DNA of 64,000 bases, from the NCBI RefSeq assembly GCF_014696615.1, contig NZ_JACJQJ010000025.1, forward strand, positions 49,464 to 113,463, read 5' to 3'. Shown piece after piece: positions 1 to 11,200 of the stretch. Under the pieces are notes generated by a model, which was given only the letters and a program-made list of their open reading frames with translations, ran no database searches and was not told the origin of the DNA. The number at the start of each line of letters is the position of its first letter. Position 1 is the stretch's first letter. This DNA comes from Nostoc linckia FACHB-104 (lineage in GTDB: Bacteria > Cyanobacteriota > Cyanobacteriia > Cyanobacteriales > Nostocaceae). Made by a program: the position numbers and the translations under genes.

Positions 1-278
1 AAGCTCAAGATTTCCCTACTCCTAGCGTAGAAACGATTGATGCGGAAGAAATCAAGGAATTTTGTGAAAGCGCTGGTTACGATTGGGAACTTGTCCCGGA
101 AAACAGTAATGCAGTTATAACTCCCCCAGAAATCAATGTAGAAGAAACCGATTGGAAACCTGATGCTGATGATACTGATGAGCAAACCATCCGTTCTACC
201 CAAACTGAGGAAGCAGCACCAGAAATACCTGATTCTGAACTAGACAGTATTCGTCGTAGACTTGAAGGTTTATTGTAA
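1..278 (+). CDS. C-terminal fragment of an unknown acidic protein
   Basis: An open frame enters from the left edge in frame 3 and ends at a TAA at 276-278, leaving about 91 residues. The visible part is rich in Asp, Glu, Pro and Thr, has no hydrophobic segment, and ends in a short basic-hydrophobic helix (DSELDSIRRRLEGLL). Composition suggests a disordered acidic linker followed by a C-terminal helix, as in scaffold or regulatory proteins. I do not recognise the family. The frame is open over the whole stretch and codon use matches nearby genes, so it is probably real. murQ follows 118 bp downstream on the same strand, across G-rich and ATGACAA short repeats. Confidence 0.6.
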   Translation, partial: AQDFPTPSVETIDAEEIKEFCESAGYDWELVPENSNAVITPPEINVEETDWKPDADDTDEQTIRSTQTEEAAPEIPDSELDSIRRRLEGLL

Positions 279-280
279 TT

Positions 281-396
281 GGGGATTGGGGGCAGGGGAT
301 TAGGGATTGGGGACTGGGGATTGGGGATAAGGAGACAAATTACCAATTACCAATTACCCAATGACAAATGACAAATGACAAAGGACAAATAAATAA
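281..396 (+). repeat. Short tandem repeats before murQ
   Basis: G-rich units (GGGGATT, GGGGACT) are followed by repeated ATGACAA heptamers running up to the murQ start. This is the heptameric short-tandem-repeat type common in Nostocales. Near-identical runs occur in many other gaps of this window. Confidence 0.7.
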
Positions 397-1323
397 ATGA
401 CAAATTTGCAAGAACGTGGCTATCTTTTGACCGAACAGGTAAATGCTAATAGTCTGAATTTAGACCAGATAAGTTCTCTAGAACTGGTGGAATTGTTTAA
501 TAGCGAAGACCAAAAGGCAGTTGCAGCAGTAGCTGCGGCTAAGGAGCAGTTAGCGCAGGCGATTGATTATACAGCCGAACGTCTGCGCCAGGGAGGACGC
601 TTATTTTATATTGGTGCGGGGACAAGTGGAAGATTAGGGGTATTAGATGCGGCGGAATGTCCACCAACTTTTTGTACGCCCCCAGAACTGGTACAAGGGA
701 TTATTGCTGGTGGTGCTGGTGCATTGGTGCGTAGTTCTGAAGATTTAGAAGACAGGGCCGAGGATGGAGAAACTGCGATCGCTCAACGGCAAATTACGCA
801 ATTAGATGTGGTCGTAGGGATTACTGCTGGCGGAACAACTCCTTACGTGCATGGGGCGCTGAATGCTGCGCGCCAAAGGGGTGCAATCACAATTTTTATG
901 GCTTGCGTACCGACTGAACAAGTTAAATTTGATGCAGATGTGGATATTCGCCTGTTAACTGGGCCAGAAGTACTGGCTGGTTCCACTCGCCTGAAAGCTG
1001 GTACAGCCACCAAGCTAGCTTTAAATATCCTTTCTACTGGGGTGATGGTGAAGCTGGGTAAAGTTTACGGTAATCGCATGGTGGATGTGGCGGTTACTAA
1101 TCAAAAATTACGCGATCGCGCTTTGCGGATTTTGCAAGACCTCACTGATTTAAGCCGAGAAGATGCAGGTGTATTGCTAGATCGTAGCGGCAATTGGGTG
1201 AAGCTGGCGCTATTGATGCACTGGACTGGTTTAGATAAACAAGAAGGCGATCGGCTGTTGGCAGAACATCAAGGTAATGTGAGGTTAGCTATTGCCAGTT
1301 ACCACAATGTCAACAAAACCTGA
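397..1323 (+). CDS. murQ: N-acetylmuramic acid 6-phosphate etherase
   Basis: This cytoplasmic enzyme of muropeptide recycling cleaves the D-lactyl ether of MurNAc-6-phosphate to GlcNAc-6-phosphate and lactate. The 308-residue length fits MurQ. The SIS sugar-isomerase fold spans roughly residues 55-220. The hallmark GAGTSGRLGVLD at 73-84 is followed by AAECPPTF, whose Glu87 corresponds to a catalytic acid; a second acidic cluster (SEDLED, near 114-119) sits where the other catalytic Glu of the family lies. The C-terminal helical domain (about 240-300) matches the family's C-terminal part. Start is the ATG at 397, inside ATGACAAATG repeats and without a clear Shine-Dalgarno, which is common in cyanobacteria. 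It appears monocistronic: the next gene starts 781 bp away. No murK or anmK neighbour is visible. Confidence 0.93.
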   Translation: MTNLQERGYLLTEQVNANSLNLDQISSLELVELFNSEDQKAVAAVAAAKEQLAQAIDYTAERLRQGGRLFYIGAGTSGRLGVLDAAECPPTFCTPPELVQGIIAGGAGALVRSSEDLEDRAEDGETAIAQRQITQLDVVVGITAGGTTPYVHGALNAARQRGAITIFMACVPTEQVKFDADVDIRLLTGPEVLAGSTRLKAGTATKLALNILSTGVMVKLGKVYGNRMVDVAVTNQKLRDRALRILQDLTDLSREDAGVLLDRSGNWVKLALLMHWTGLDKQEGDRLLAEHQGNVRLAIASYHNVNKT

Positions 1324-2104
1324 TACTAATTGTTGATCAAAATGCGCTTAATACAGCTTAACGAATCAACCTTTGTTTGTATAGCAACACTTTTCTAGTA
1401 CAGCACGGCATCAATCAAGTCATGATGCTAAATCAGTCAAAAGTTCATAGGATCAGTTTTTTAACTTTTGAATTGATGGCAGTACTAGGGTATCGCATTA
1501 AGCGCAACTTTTTTGACGTTTAATAACTATAATTGGCGCTAATAAGCGCTTTTTAGCGTTTAATTATTGAGTTTTTATAGGGGTAGTATAATCTGAGTAA
1601 AACTACTTGTTTAATAAATTATATCAAGACTTATTAAGCTATTGTTTAGATGAATCTCAGCCAAAAAAATTCAATAATCAATCTAATTCACACAATTCAA
1701 CCAAAACTTACAAATTTCATACAGAAAGCAACTGCTTCATAAATATAAATCAGTAGAAATCCTGATCGTTATTCAACTTCAAAAAGCATAGAATCATATT
1801 CTACACCTGCATATATCATAATTAATTAATTATGGTGAAAAATAGAGGCGCTAATCACGAGTTATTCCTTTGCAGATAACTCATCTATTAGCCCTATTTT
1901 TGCTATTCTTTGGGTTGATAATGCTTATTCTTGACTTTGTAGTTATATATTTAATCTCTACAGCATAAATAGCAAAGACCCGGAGATTTCTCCCAATATA
2001 TTGGTATTTATTAAAGTGTGTTTATTTTGACTAATATATGGGTAATGTAGTTTTAGCAAGTGCTGATTTTTTAGTCAAATACCAAAATATATTTAGTCAA
2101 AAAA
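1324..2104. other. 781-bp gene-free spacer upstream of the phototaxis cluster
   Basis: No credible coding frame is present. The spacer is AT-rich and holds several hairpin-forming stretches. One is CGCTAA paired with TTAGCG near 1538-1560; the strongest is at 1841-1898 and is listed separately. It probably contains the promoter and 5' leader of the downstream pixG-like gene. I could not assign a -35/-10 pair with confidence. Confidence 0.5.
1841..1898 (+). ncRNA. Three-tier hairpin, candidate leader structure or terminator
   Basis: Nested complementary arms are visible: AATAG (1841-1845) with CTATT (1894-1898), GCTAAT (1850-1855) with ATTAGC (1887-1892), and GAGTTAT (1859-1865) with ATAACTC (1876-1882), closing a 10-nt loop. 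A short T-run follows at 1897-1901. It lies about 200 bp upstream of the pixG-like gene. It could be a terminator of an unseen transcript or a structured 5' leader. No Rfam-type family was recognised. Confidence 0.45.
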
Positions 2105-3289
2105 ATGGTTATATTAGGTAATGTGCTTAATGAATTTAAAAGTTGTACGCAATTACAGTACAACGGCAAGTTAAATCTTAAAAGCGCAAAAGATCATAAA
2201 TGGTGCTTTTATTATCGTCTAGGGCGAATAGTTTGGGCATCAGGAGGGATTCATCCATTTCGCCGTTGGCGAAGACAAATGACCCAAAACTGCCCACAAA
2301 TTGATGTAGATAAGATACGTTTAAGTTCTCAAGACGTAGAAATTGAATACTGGGATTATCGACTTTTAGAAATTTTATATAAAAAACAAAAAATTCAAAG
2401 AGAGCAATTTCATAATATTGTAGAACATACAATAGCAGAATTATTTTTTGATTTAGCTCAGGAGTCTGATTTTGCAGATGTAACTTGCAATCGTAGCCAA
2501 GAATTGATTGTAGAAATGCCCATGAGCTTTACCAGTGCAGATGTATCTTTAAAACAGATGCATGATTCATGGAAGATTTGGTCAGAAGCAGGTTTAGCAA
2601 ATTTATATCCTGATTTAGCACCTATAATTCGTAAACCAGAACAACTCCAAAAATTAGTAAGTCCAGCTGTTTACAACAACTTTGTAAATTTGATCAATGG
2701 GAAATATACACTGCGAGATTTAGCGGTAAGAATGAAGCAGAATCCATTACCCGTTGCTCGCTCATTACTACCTTATATACTTAAAGGTATTATTGAACTT
2801 ATAGAAGTACCGGACTTACCATTAACAGTTGTTGAGGTTCAGAATAATTCTACACCAGCAACGCCTCAAAAGCCCAATGCACCATTAGTAGCCTGTGTAG
2901 ATGATAGTCCCCAAGTCGGGAAACTTTTAGAAGAAATTATCACTGCTCATGGACTAAGATTTATCAAAATTCATGATGCTGTGCAGGCTTTACCAATTCT
3001 CATTCAGAATAAGCCAGATTTGATTTTTTTAGATTTAATGATGCCTATTGCTAGTGGTTACGAAATCTGTACTCAGTTGCGGCGAATTTCTGCTTTTGCT
3101 CACACACCAATAATTATCCTCACAGGTAATGATGGTCTTTTAGATAGAGTTCGCGCCAAAGTGGTTGGCTCTACAGATTTTCTCACTAAACCTGTGGCCA
3201 GTGATAAGGTAATGAGTATTGTACGTAAGTATTTACCTATCCAAGCTTCCTCAAGCAAGAAAAACACCCCTCACGTTAATAGTATGTAA
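2105..3289 (+). CDS. pixG: PatA/PixG-type response regulator (PATAN + REC)
   Basis: First gene of the chemosensory cluster. The 394-residue protein has an N-terminal PATAN (DUF4388-type) region over about 1-230 (GKLNLKSAKDHKWCFYYRLGRIVWA near 21-45 is characteristic) and a C-terminal receiver domain over about 260-380. Receiver residues are intact: acidic pair D266/D267, phosphoacceptor D310 (IFLDLMMP), T340 and K362. PixG/PatA-type proteins act as outputs of cyanobacterial Che-like systems on type IV pili, motility or cell patterning. Gene order with a CheY, CheW, MCP and CheA matches pixGHIJL of Synechocystis and ptx/hmp-type loci of Nostoc. The symbol rests on synteny and domain order, not on a search. 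A 540-bp gap separates it from the next gene. Confidence 0.82.
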   Translation: MVILGNVLNEFKSCTQLQYNGKLNLKSAKDHKWCFYYRLGRIVWASGGIHPFRRWRRQMTQNCPQIDVDKIRLSSQDVEIEYWDYRLLEILYKKQKIQREQFHNIVEHTIAELFFDLAQESDFADVTCNRSQELIVEMPMSFTSADVSLKQMHDSWKIWSEAGLANLYPDLAPIIRKPEQLQKLVSPAVYNNFVNLINGKYTLRDLAVRMKQNPLPVARSLLPYILKGIIELIEVPDLPLTVVEVQNNSTPATPQKPNAPLVACVDDSPQVGKLLEEIITAHGLRFIKIHDAVQALPILIQNKPDLIFLDLMMPIASGYEICTQLRRISAFAHTPIIILTGNDGLLDRVRAKVVGSTDFLTKPVASDKVMSIVRKYLPIQASSSKKNTPHVNSM

Positions 3290-3829
3290 TGCAAGTATTA
3301 CTATTAAGTAATTACCTGTGTTTACTGGCTTATTAAACTGCGTATAACCAAAAAATTATTAAATCCAAATTTTCCTCAAAAAATTAGCTAACTCTTTAAC
3401 TGAGAGACTTTCAAGGTTTTTTCAACTTTGATAAAACTCTGATAATTCTCCAAGTGGTTGATGTTTTCAGTAGTTGATGAACTTGATAGAGCAATTTACA
3501 GCTTATCCCAGTTGTACCAATATTTTCAGGGCTGACACGGGTAAAATTTGATGTACCCCAAGACTTCGGTTACTTACCAAGTCAGAGTTTAAGTCCGACA
3601 GCCTGGAATATCATGTATAAATCGAATTCAAAATTAACCTATCAATCTAACAACTTTTTCTTAAAAGCTAATTGAATATCACAATAAAATATACCTTCTT
3701 TATCAAAATTAACGCTTGATTTGGGTCTTTAAGTGCTTTTTCTGAGGCTAATGTATGGAAAATGCATTAGCTTGATAAAAGCCAAATTTTTTGTTGTAAA
3801 TCACCGTAGAACTTTAATAGGAAATTAAT
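3290..3829. other. 540-bp spacer between pixG-like and pixH-like genes
   Basis: No credible coding frame. AT-rich and probably promoter-bearing, because the downstream genes are tightly packed while this gap is long. A hairpin with GCTAATG (3747-3753) and CATTAGC (3765-3771) arms lies about 60 bp before the pixH-like start. It shares the GCTAAT/ATTAGC arm sequence with the hairpin upstream of the pixG-like gene. Confidence 0.5.
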
Positions 3830-4195
3830 ATGAATACTGTTTTAGTTGTTGAAGATGGTTTGACTGATATGGAAATTATCAGTACTTACTTGCAACAGGC
3901 AGGATATTATGTAATTAGTGCTAAAACTAGTGAAGAAGCTCAATCCCAAATAGACAGAACAAAGCCTGATGTCATATTCCTCGATGTAATTTTGCCTGGT
4001 AAAAGTGGCTATGAAATTTGTCGAGAACTAAAAACTAATCCTCAAACTAGTAACATACCCGTAGTTTTTTGTTCAACCAAAAATAATGATGTGGATAAAG
4101 TCTGGGGTAATATGCTCGGTGCCGAAGCTTATTTATCAAAACCTGTCGATCGCAAAGAGTTAGTAGAAACTTTACAGCGATTAATTAATCATTAG
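3830..4195 (+). CDS. pixH: CheY-like single-domain response regulator (PixH-like)
   Basis: A stand-alone receiver of 121 residues. Conserved residues are present: acidic pair E8/D9, phosphoacceptor D52 (VIFLDVILPGKSGYE), the S82/T83 switch position and K104 (YLSKPVD). No output domain follows, so it most likely relays phosphate from the cluster's CheA to the motility machinery or acts as a phosphate sink, as inferred for PixH-type proteins. The start ATG follows AGGAAATTAAT, which contains a plausible AGGA ribosome-binding site. It is 62 bp upstream of the CheW-like gene, consistent with co-transcription. Confidence 0.87.
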   Translation: MNTVLVVEDGLTDMEIISTYLQQAGYYVISAKTSEEAQSQIDRTKPDVIFLDVILPGKSGYEICRELKTNPQTSNIPVVFCSTKNNDVDKVWGNMLGAEAYLSKPVDRKELVETLQRLINH

Positions 4196-4257
4196 GCTGA
4201 GGAATTGAGGAATAAGTAAACAGACAATAAATATCACCTGACAAAGGAAAAATTATT

Positions 4258-4731
4258 TTGGAAACCAAACAAAAATTTTTAAGTTTTAATTTGGGAGCCA
4301 AGGATATAGGCGTAATTCAACTACAGCATATCACTGAAGTTTTACAAATATCATTGGCAGAAATCTGCGGTGTGCCTCAAATGCCTAATTGTGTCTTGGG
4401 GATTTACAACTGGCGTGGCGAAATGCTTTGGTTAGTTGATTTAGAGGAAATGCTAGGGTATTCTTCACTGTTACAAGGCTCCCATTTAGTTGCCAAAATG
4501 ATGGCAATTGTCATAGAAAATGAGGGTAAATCTTTAGGTTTATTGGTACGTCAATTGACGGATATTGAGGGGCTAAATACTCAAGAAATGAAAACACACT
4601 CTGCTGAACTGTTTTCGCCAGCGATGTCACCATTTTTACATGGCTACTTTATTAGCCCTAATGAAGAGATGATGTTTACCTTAGATGCTTTAGCAATTAT
4701 CCAAGCTCCTATATGGGGTAATCATAATTAG
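4258..4731 (+). CDS. pixI: CheW-like coupling protein (PixI-like)
   Basis: CheW-type SH3-like protein of 157 residues expected to couple the receptor to CheA. It shows the family pattern: an early [23 protein letters not shown] strand pair, then [24 protein letters not shown], the usual CheW core. The first in-frame ATG is about 41 residues in and would delete the first strands. Translation therefore probably starts at the TTG at 4258, which is preceded by AAGGA about 10 nt upstream. Position between CheY-like and receptor genes supports the role. Confidence 0.85.
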   Translation: METKQKFLSFNLGAKDIGVIQLQHITEVLQISLAEICGVPQMPNCVLGIYNWRGEMLWLVDLEEMLGYSSLLQGSHLVAKMMAIVIENEGKSLGLLVRQLTDIEGLNTQEMKTHSAELFSPAMSPFLHGYFISPNEEMMFTLDALAIIQAPIWGNHN

Positions 4732-4814
4732 AATTTGGTATTCGGTTACCAGATTTTTATTTTCAATTGAAATCTAGCAAATTATTACTAATTAAACTTA
4801 GTGAAGGGTGTAAA

Positions 4815-7800
4815 ATGAAATATTATGGCAGTGCCCAAACCAATAGTAATGCTGTTACTAAGAAAGAAGCGTTAGAAAATCAAAATGGTAGTCCAGAAAT
4901 AGCCAGTATTGCTAGCGATGAATTGGATTTATTAAATGCAGTATCACAGGAATTTAAGAGTTGGCGACAGCAACTACAAAGTATCTCTAGCCAATTACGT
5001 CAAGCGCCAGATTTGGATACCCTACTAAAAGTTACTGTTACACAAGTTAGGGAAAGAATTGTTAGCGATCGCGCCTTGATTTATCAGTTTACTACCTCTG
5101 AGACTGGTACTGTCTTAGAAGAATCGATCAACAGAGGTTGGACACCAACTCTAGGGGAAAATTTGCCAGGTATCACCTTTGGTTTATATGAGAGCCAAGA
5201 GTATTTAGAACCTGTAGTTATTAATGATATTACACAGATTCAAGTTACACCCTATCAACAACAACTTTTAGAAAAATTTCAAATTCAAGCTTGTTTAAGC
5301 TTACCAATTATAGTTAACGATCGCGTGTGGGGTTTGCTAGTAGTCAATCATTGTGCTGCTGCTAGACAATGGCAAGAAGTAGAAATTACCTTACTATCTC
5401 AAGTTACTACAGAAATTGCCTACAGAATCCAAAGCTTTACATCCGAAAAACAAACCCAGCAGGAAATTTTAGCACAGAAATCTATCGTTAAAGTTATTGA
5501 TAGAATTCTCAATTTATCATCTATAGATAAAATATTTCAGACAACTACTCACGAAATCCGGCAATTCCTCCGCTGCGATCGCGTTGCTGTATATCGCTTT
5601 CGTCCCGACTGGAGTGGTGAATTTGTATCTGAATCTGTAGGGAATGCTTGGGTAAAACTAGTATCTCCAAATATGAACACAATTTGGGAAGATACTTACT
5701 TACAAGAAACCCAAGGTGGACGTTATGCCAAAGGCGAAAGTTTAGCTGTTAGTGATATTTATCAAGCCGATCACTCTCAATGTCATGTTGAGATTTTAGA
5801 ACAGTTTGAAATGAAAGCCTATATCATAGTTCCAGTTTTATCGGGACAGAAATTATGGGGTTTATTAGCAGCTTATCAAAATTCTGGGCCGCGTAATTGG
5901 CAACCTTGGGAAGTTAATTTTCTCACAGAAATGGGCTTACAATTTGGTGTGGCGATTTCCCAAGCCGAATATCTCGAACAAGTGCAAGCTAAAAATGAGC
6001 AACTGACACAAATAGTTGAACAAGAAAAAACCTTAACTAAAATTGCCAACCGCATTCGCCAAACATTTGATACAGAAAGTATCTTTAAAATTACTACTCA
6101 AGAAGTTCGCCAATCTCTGCGATGCGATCGCGTTGCGGTTTATCGCTTCAATGCTAACTGGGGTGGCGAGTTTATTGCAGAATCAGTAGGTCATGGTTGG
6201 GTAAAGCTGGTAGGGCCGGATCTAAATACTGTCTGGGAAGATACCTACTTACAAGAAACTCAAGGTGGTAGATATGCTAAAGGCGAAAATTTGGTAGTCA
6301 AGGACATTCGGCAATCGGGATTTTCTGCTTGTCATTTGGAAATTTTAGAGCAGTTTGAAGTTAAATCCTGCATGATAGTTCCTATTTTCTTAGGAGAAAA
6401 ATTATGGGGATTATTAGGAGCTTATCAAAACTTAGAAACTCGTGATTGGAAAAACTGGGAGGTTAACTTTTTAGCGCAAATTGGGTTGCAATTTAGTTTA
6501 GCTAAATCACAAATTGAATATTTCGATCAAGTACGAATTAAATCTGAAAAATTAGCTCAGATCGCTGAACAAGAAAAAGCCTTAACAAAACTAGTGGATC
6601 GGATTCGCCAATCTTTAGATGTGGAAGAAATCTTCAAAACATCTACACAAGATATCCGACAATTACTCAAATGCGATCGCGCCTGTATCTATCGGTTTAA
6701 CCCCGACTGGAGTGGCGAATTTGTTGCTGAGTCAGTCAGTCATGGTTGGGTAAAATTGGTAGGCCCGGAGAAAAGAACCGTCTGGAAAGATACCCAAGTA
6801 CAAGAGTGCGCCCAAATTGGTAAATATCAAAAAGGTGACTGTTTTGCTACAAATGATATCTACAATGCTGGACATTCTGTTTGCCATATTGAAGCATTAG
6901 AGAAATTTGAAGTCAGAGCTTATGTAACTGTACCAATATTCTTTGGCGAAAAACTGTGGGGATTACTAGCAGTTTATCAAAACACTGGGCCTCGTGACTG
7001 GGAAGAATCGGAAATGAACTTGCTATCAAGGACTTCCGATCAGTTAGGCTTAGCATTACAACAAACTGAGTATTTGCAACAAGTACAAGCACAGTCGGCA
7101 CAATTAGCCGAAGCAGCAGCCAGAGAAAAAGCCGCTAAAGAGTTATTACAACAGCGTTCTATTCAACTTCTGACAGCACTCAGGCCAGCCCTCAATGGTA
7201 ACTTAACGGTACGCGCACCTATTACAGAAGATGAGCTAGGTACAATTGCTGATGCTTACAATAATACCCTGCAAGCACTCCGGCAGATTGTTATTCAGGT
7301 ACAAGCAGCAGCTCAACAAGTTTCCCAAACTTCCGATACTAGCGAAGCATCATTAGTTGGACTTACGCAATTAGCCAACCAACAATCCCAAGAAATGGCC
7401 GCAGCCTTGAATGATATTCAACAAATGGTTGACTCAACAAAAGCTGTGGTATCAAATGCTGAATTGGTACAAGTTGCAGTTAAACAAGCTAATCAAACTG
7501 TCGAGTCTGGTGATGCGGCGATGAACTTGACTGTACAAGCTATCCAAGGGATTCGTGAAACTGTTGCCCAAACTAGTAAAAAGATTAAACGCCTCAGCGA
7601 ATCTTCGCAAAAAATCTCGAAAGTGGTGAACTTAATTAGTAATTTTGCTACCCAGACAAACGTTCTAGCTTTGAACGCCGCCATTGAAGCCACCCGTGCA
7701 GGTGAATATGGCAAAGGTTTTGCAGTGGTAGCTGATGAAGTCCGTTCTTTATCTCGCCAGTCAGCCGCAGCCACTATCGAAATTGAAAAGCTAGTGCAAG

Positions 7801-8132
7801 AAATTCAAGCAGAAACTGGGGAAGTAGCAGTGGCGATGGAAACAGGTATTCAACAAGTTGTAGAGGGTACAAATCTTGTCAATGATGCCCGACATAATTT
7901 GAACGCTATTGTGAGTGCAACGGCTGAAATTAGCCAATTACTCCAACGAATTACCGAAGCCACTCAAAACCAAATGTCTCAATCTGTGACAGTAACTTCA
8001 AGTATGAAAGATGTCGCAGAAATTTCCCACAAAACTGTTGCAGAATCTCATGAGATTGCAGCTGTTTTCCAACAATTATCGGGAATGGCAAAAGAGCTAT
8101 TAGCAACTGCCAGTAAGTTTAAGGTTAATTAA
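4815..8132 (+). CDS. pixJ: Soluble methyl-accepting receptor with four GAF domains, three cyanobacteriochrome-like (PixJ-like)
   Basis: Start chosen at the ATG at 4815 (GAAGGG about 8 nt upstream) rather than an upstream in-frame TTG; this gives 1105 residues. Order: GAF1 (about 65-205), GAF2 (235-385), GAF3 (415-565), GAF4 (600-750), a HAMP-like segment (785-827), then an MCP signalling domain (about 855-1100) with the hairpin-tip signature [19 protein letters not shown]2, GAF3 and GAF4 carry the bilin-binding Cys-His motif at C323, C506 and C690. GAF2 and GAF3 also have the [12 protein letters not shown] stretch typical of red/green cyanobacteriochromes; GAF1 lacks the Cys. No transmembrane segment is visible, so it is probably cytosolic or recruited to cell poles. 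The architecture matches Anabaena PixJ, a phototaxis photoreceptor. Light sensing here is inferred from motifs. GAF4 has two further cysteines (C665, C676). Confidence 0.88.
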   Translation: MKYYGSAQTNSNAVTKKEALENQNGSPEIASIASDELDLLNAVSQEFKSWRQQLQSISSQLRQAPDLDTLLKVTVTQVRERIVSDRALIYQFTTSETGTVLEESINRGWTPTLGENLPGITFGLYESQEYLEPVVINDITQIQVTPYQQQLLEKFQIQACLSLPIIVNDRVWGLLVVNHCAAARQWQEVEITLLSQVTTEIAYRIQSFTSEKQTQQEILAQKSIVKVIDRILNLSSIDKIFQTTTHEIRQFLRCDRVAVYRFRPDWSGEFVSESVGNAWVKLVSPNMNTIWEDTYLQETQGGRYAKGESLAVSDIYQADHSQCHVEILEQFEMKAYIIVPVLSGQKLWGLLAAYQNSGPRNWQPWEVNFLTEMGLQFGVAISQAEYLEQVQAKNEQLTQIVEQEKTLTKIANRIRQTFDTESIFKITTQEVRQSLRCDRVAVYRFNANWGGEFIAESVGHGWVKLVGPDLNTVWEDTYLQETQGGRYAKGENLVVKDIRQSGFSACHLEILEQFEVKSCMIVPIFLGEKLWGLLGAYQNLETRDWKNWEVNFLAQIGLQFSLAKSQIEYFDQVRIKSEKLAQIAEQEKALTKLVDRIRQSLDVEEIFKTSTQDIRQLLKCDRACIYRFNPDWSGEFVAESVSHGWVKLVGPEKRTVWKDTQVQECAQIGKYQKGDCFATNDIYNAGHSVCHIEALEKFEVRAYVTVPIFFGEKLWGLLAVYQNTGPRDWEESEMNLLSRTSDQLGLALQQTEYLQQVQAQSAQLAEAAAREKAAKELLQQRSIQLLTALRPALNGNLTVRAPITEDELGTIADAYNNTLQALRQIVIQVQAAAQQVSQTSDTSEASLVGLTQLANQQSQEMAAALNDIQQMVDSTKAVVSNAELVQVAVKQANQTVESGDAAMNLTVQAIQGIRETVAQTSKKIKRLSESSQKISKVVNLISNFATQTNVLALNAAIEATRAGEYGKGFAVVADEVRSLSRQSAAATIEIEKLVQEIQAETGEVAVAMETGIQQVVEGTNLVNDARHNLNAIVSATAEISQLLQRITEATQNQMSQSVTVTSSMKDVAEISHKTVAESHEIAAVFQQLSGMAKELLATASKFKVN

Positions 8133-8237
8133 TGGGGATTGGGGACTAAGGATTGGGGACTAGGGATTGGGTAATGGATACAAATACCAAACCCCATTCC
8201 CAAACCCCAAACACCAAATAGTAAATAATTTAAATAT
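8133..8237 (+). repeat. G-rich heptamer-type repeats between pixJ-like and pixL-like genes
   Basis: Short GGGGATT/GGGGACT units are followed by a run of CAAACCCCA-type units. This is the same short repeat family seen in other gaps. It lies inside an apparent operon. Confidence 0.6.
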
Positions 8238-11200
8238 ATGACTATAGATAATGATATTCGCGAACAAGGATACATCTATTTTTTGGCTGAAGCTCCTGAA
8301 TTATTACAAATTATCGAACAAGAAATATATACATTAGCGGAAGATTTTAGTATAGCTAAAGTCCATGAATTAATGCGGGCAACTCATACAATTAAAGGGG
8401 GAGCCGCGAATGTGGGTTTAGAGGGTATTCAAACTATCGCCCACTCTTTAGAAGATGTATTTAATGCTTTATATAATCCCAATGTTGTCATTGATTCACA
8501 ATTACAAACACTAATATTACAAGCTTATGAATGCTTAAGTTTAGCGCTCACAGCAGAACTGACAGGTTGTGATATCAATAGTGAAGAACTGCTGCAGCGA
8601 GCTGCTTCTGTATTTGTACATCTACAAGAAAAACTAGGTGATGCTTTTGGTGCTGAGGCGCATATTCCTACTTCTGAAGAATTAGGATTTGATATTGTTC
8701 AGTCTATCTTTGAGGTGGGAGTAAAACAACGCATAGAAAGTATTACGGAAGCTTTAAATAGTAATATTGATAGTGCAGAATTTACGAATTTGCTGCGGGA
8801 GCAAGCGGAGATATTTATTGGTTTAGCAGAATCTTTAAATCTACCTGGTTTTGGCGCGATCGCCCAAACAATTCTGGCAGCGCTGACAGCTAATCCCCAT
8901 CAAGTATATCAAATTGGTGAAGCTGCTCTCGCTAATTTACAGCAGGCACAAGCAGCAGTATTAGCTGGCGATCGCACTTCTGGCGGAGAACCTAGTTTAG
9001 CTTTGCAAAGCTTAGCTAAAGTAGTTACAGATGAGTTAAATACAATTACAAATATATCTATTCCACACAACGATTTACAAAATCAAATTAAGCAATTATA
9101 TAAATTTTTAATTATATCTGGTAATCTCAAAAAACAGCCTCTCACCCCAGCCCAAGCTAAGTTTTATATTCAAGTTGTTCGCTATATTTTTGGCTGGTTT
9201 AATCACTATCGAGAAATTCCTCAAGAAGACTTGAGTTTGTCTTTATTAGTAGGATCTGAAGATGAAGACTTACTTACTTATATTGAACATTGGTTAAGTC
9301 AATTTTTAGATTTTATCCAAGAGGCAGAAGATAGCCAGAGCCTTCGCCTTTATCGCCAAGGAGTAATATTATCTATTATTCTCGCTGTCTTGAGATTTTA
9401 CTACTCGGAACAATCACTGAATGGTGATAGTTCTATCATCCCAACATTACAACAGCAAATTGGTAAATTAGCTCAAGCATATAAAAAATATCCTCCTGTC
9501 ACAGCCCAAGAAAAAAATTGGATTGATAATCCTAAGCTACAACAACTATTAGTATTTAAAGAAATATCTTTGCAGCCAGCTATCACAGAAGCTGATAACT
9601 TACTAGAAAAAATTTGGGGAGGAGAAGTTAATTTAAATTCAACCTATGAAATTGTCGAGACTACAGAAAATCTAGAAACGCCGAAAATTTCGCAAACTCC
9701 CCCGGAACAGGTAACAGTTACTTCTATAGCTGTGCAGGAACCAGCAGTTACAGATATTTCTAGTTCTGCTATTGATATTCATCAAGAAATAGAAGAGAAA
9801 ATTTCCCATTCTTCTCAGAAGAATTTGCGGCATCATGCTTTTGTGCGAGTTAATACAGAAGGATTACAACGCCTCAATTACTTGGCTGGAGAATTATTAA
9901 TTAAGCAAAAACAGCGGATATTACAAGACGAACAAGTTAAAGAAATTATTGAGCAATTAGTACAGCGGCTTAACAGACAACAAAGTATTTTAAGCCAACT
10001 GGGTGATTTACCTTTACAGATGCAGAGTGCTGCCTTACAGCATAAAGAAAACTTTACACCTGTAAAATTTGATGCTTTAGAAATGGATGTATATACAGAA
10101 TTTCAGATGACGTTGCATGAGGCTATAGAAGAAACCTTGCAACTACAAGAAATTACTGAATCTTTAGATTTATTACTAACGCAAGCTAATCAACTGAGTG
10201 AGAAAAAGCAAAGATTAACGCTGAATATTATAGATAACTTAGTGGAAGCCAGGATGTCGCCGCTAGGCAATATCATGAATCGATTCCCCCAAATGGTGAA
10301 AAAAATGGGGAATGTTTATGCCAAGCTAGTAGATTTTAAAGTCAGTGGGACTGATGTACTAGTAGATAAAGCGATCGCGGAAAAACTCTACGATCCACTA
10401 TTACATTTGGTACGTAATGCCTTCGATCACGGTATTGAAACAACACAAGTTCGCCAATCTCTGGGTAAACCAGAACAAGCTGTAATCGAAATTTCTGCCT
10501 ATCATCAAGGTAGCCAAACTGTGATTGAAGTTAGGGATGATGGTCAAGGTATAAATTTAGAGAGAATTCGCCAAAAAGCTGTTGAACAAAATCTGTTAGC
10601 TGATGTTTATAACCCAACTGAATCAGAAATTCTCGATTTGATGTTTTCACCTGGATTTTCTACGGCTGAACAGGTGAGTGAAATTTCTGGACGTGGTATG
10701 GGTTTAGATATTGTACGTTCACAATTACATGCGCTCAATGGCTCAATCTCGGTTAAATCATTTCCTAACCAAGGCACAAAATTTATACTTAAAGTTCCTT
10801 TTTCTATGACTACAGATAAATTAATGCTGGTGCAAGCAGATGGTGTTTTTTACGCCTTGCTGTTAGATAACCTGGAAAAAATCATAATTCCTTCAGAGCA
10901 GCAAATCAAAGAATTTGATGACAAAAAAGTACTGTACTACAATACAGAGCAAGAGCAGCGCATGGTAAGCCTCAGCCGAATTTCTGATCTCATGTATTAT
11001 CATGGCGCGCTACTCAATAATGTTAATCTTAACAATACCCAAACTCCTTATGACACAGGAATTACCCAGCAACCTGTGTTATTGCTGCGGCGAAATCAAG
11101 AAATGTTTGGCTTAGAAGTTGACCAAATTATTGGTGAACAAGAGTTAGTAATTAGACCTTTAGGAAATGCGATCGCTCCACCAAAATATATTTATGGTTG

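Noticed and set aside
4767..4814. Upstream TTG extension of the PixJ-like receptor
   Set aside because: The ATG at 4815 has a GA-rich ribosome-binding stretch and the extra 16 residues add no domain.
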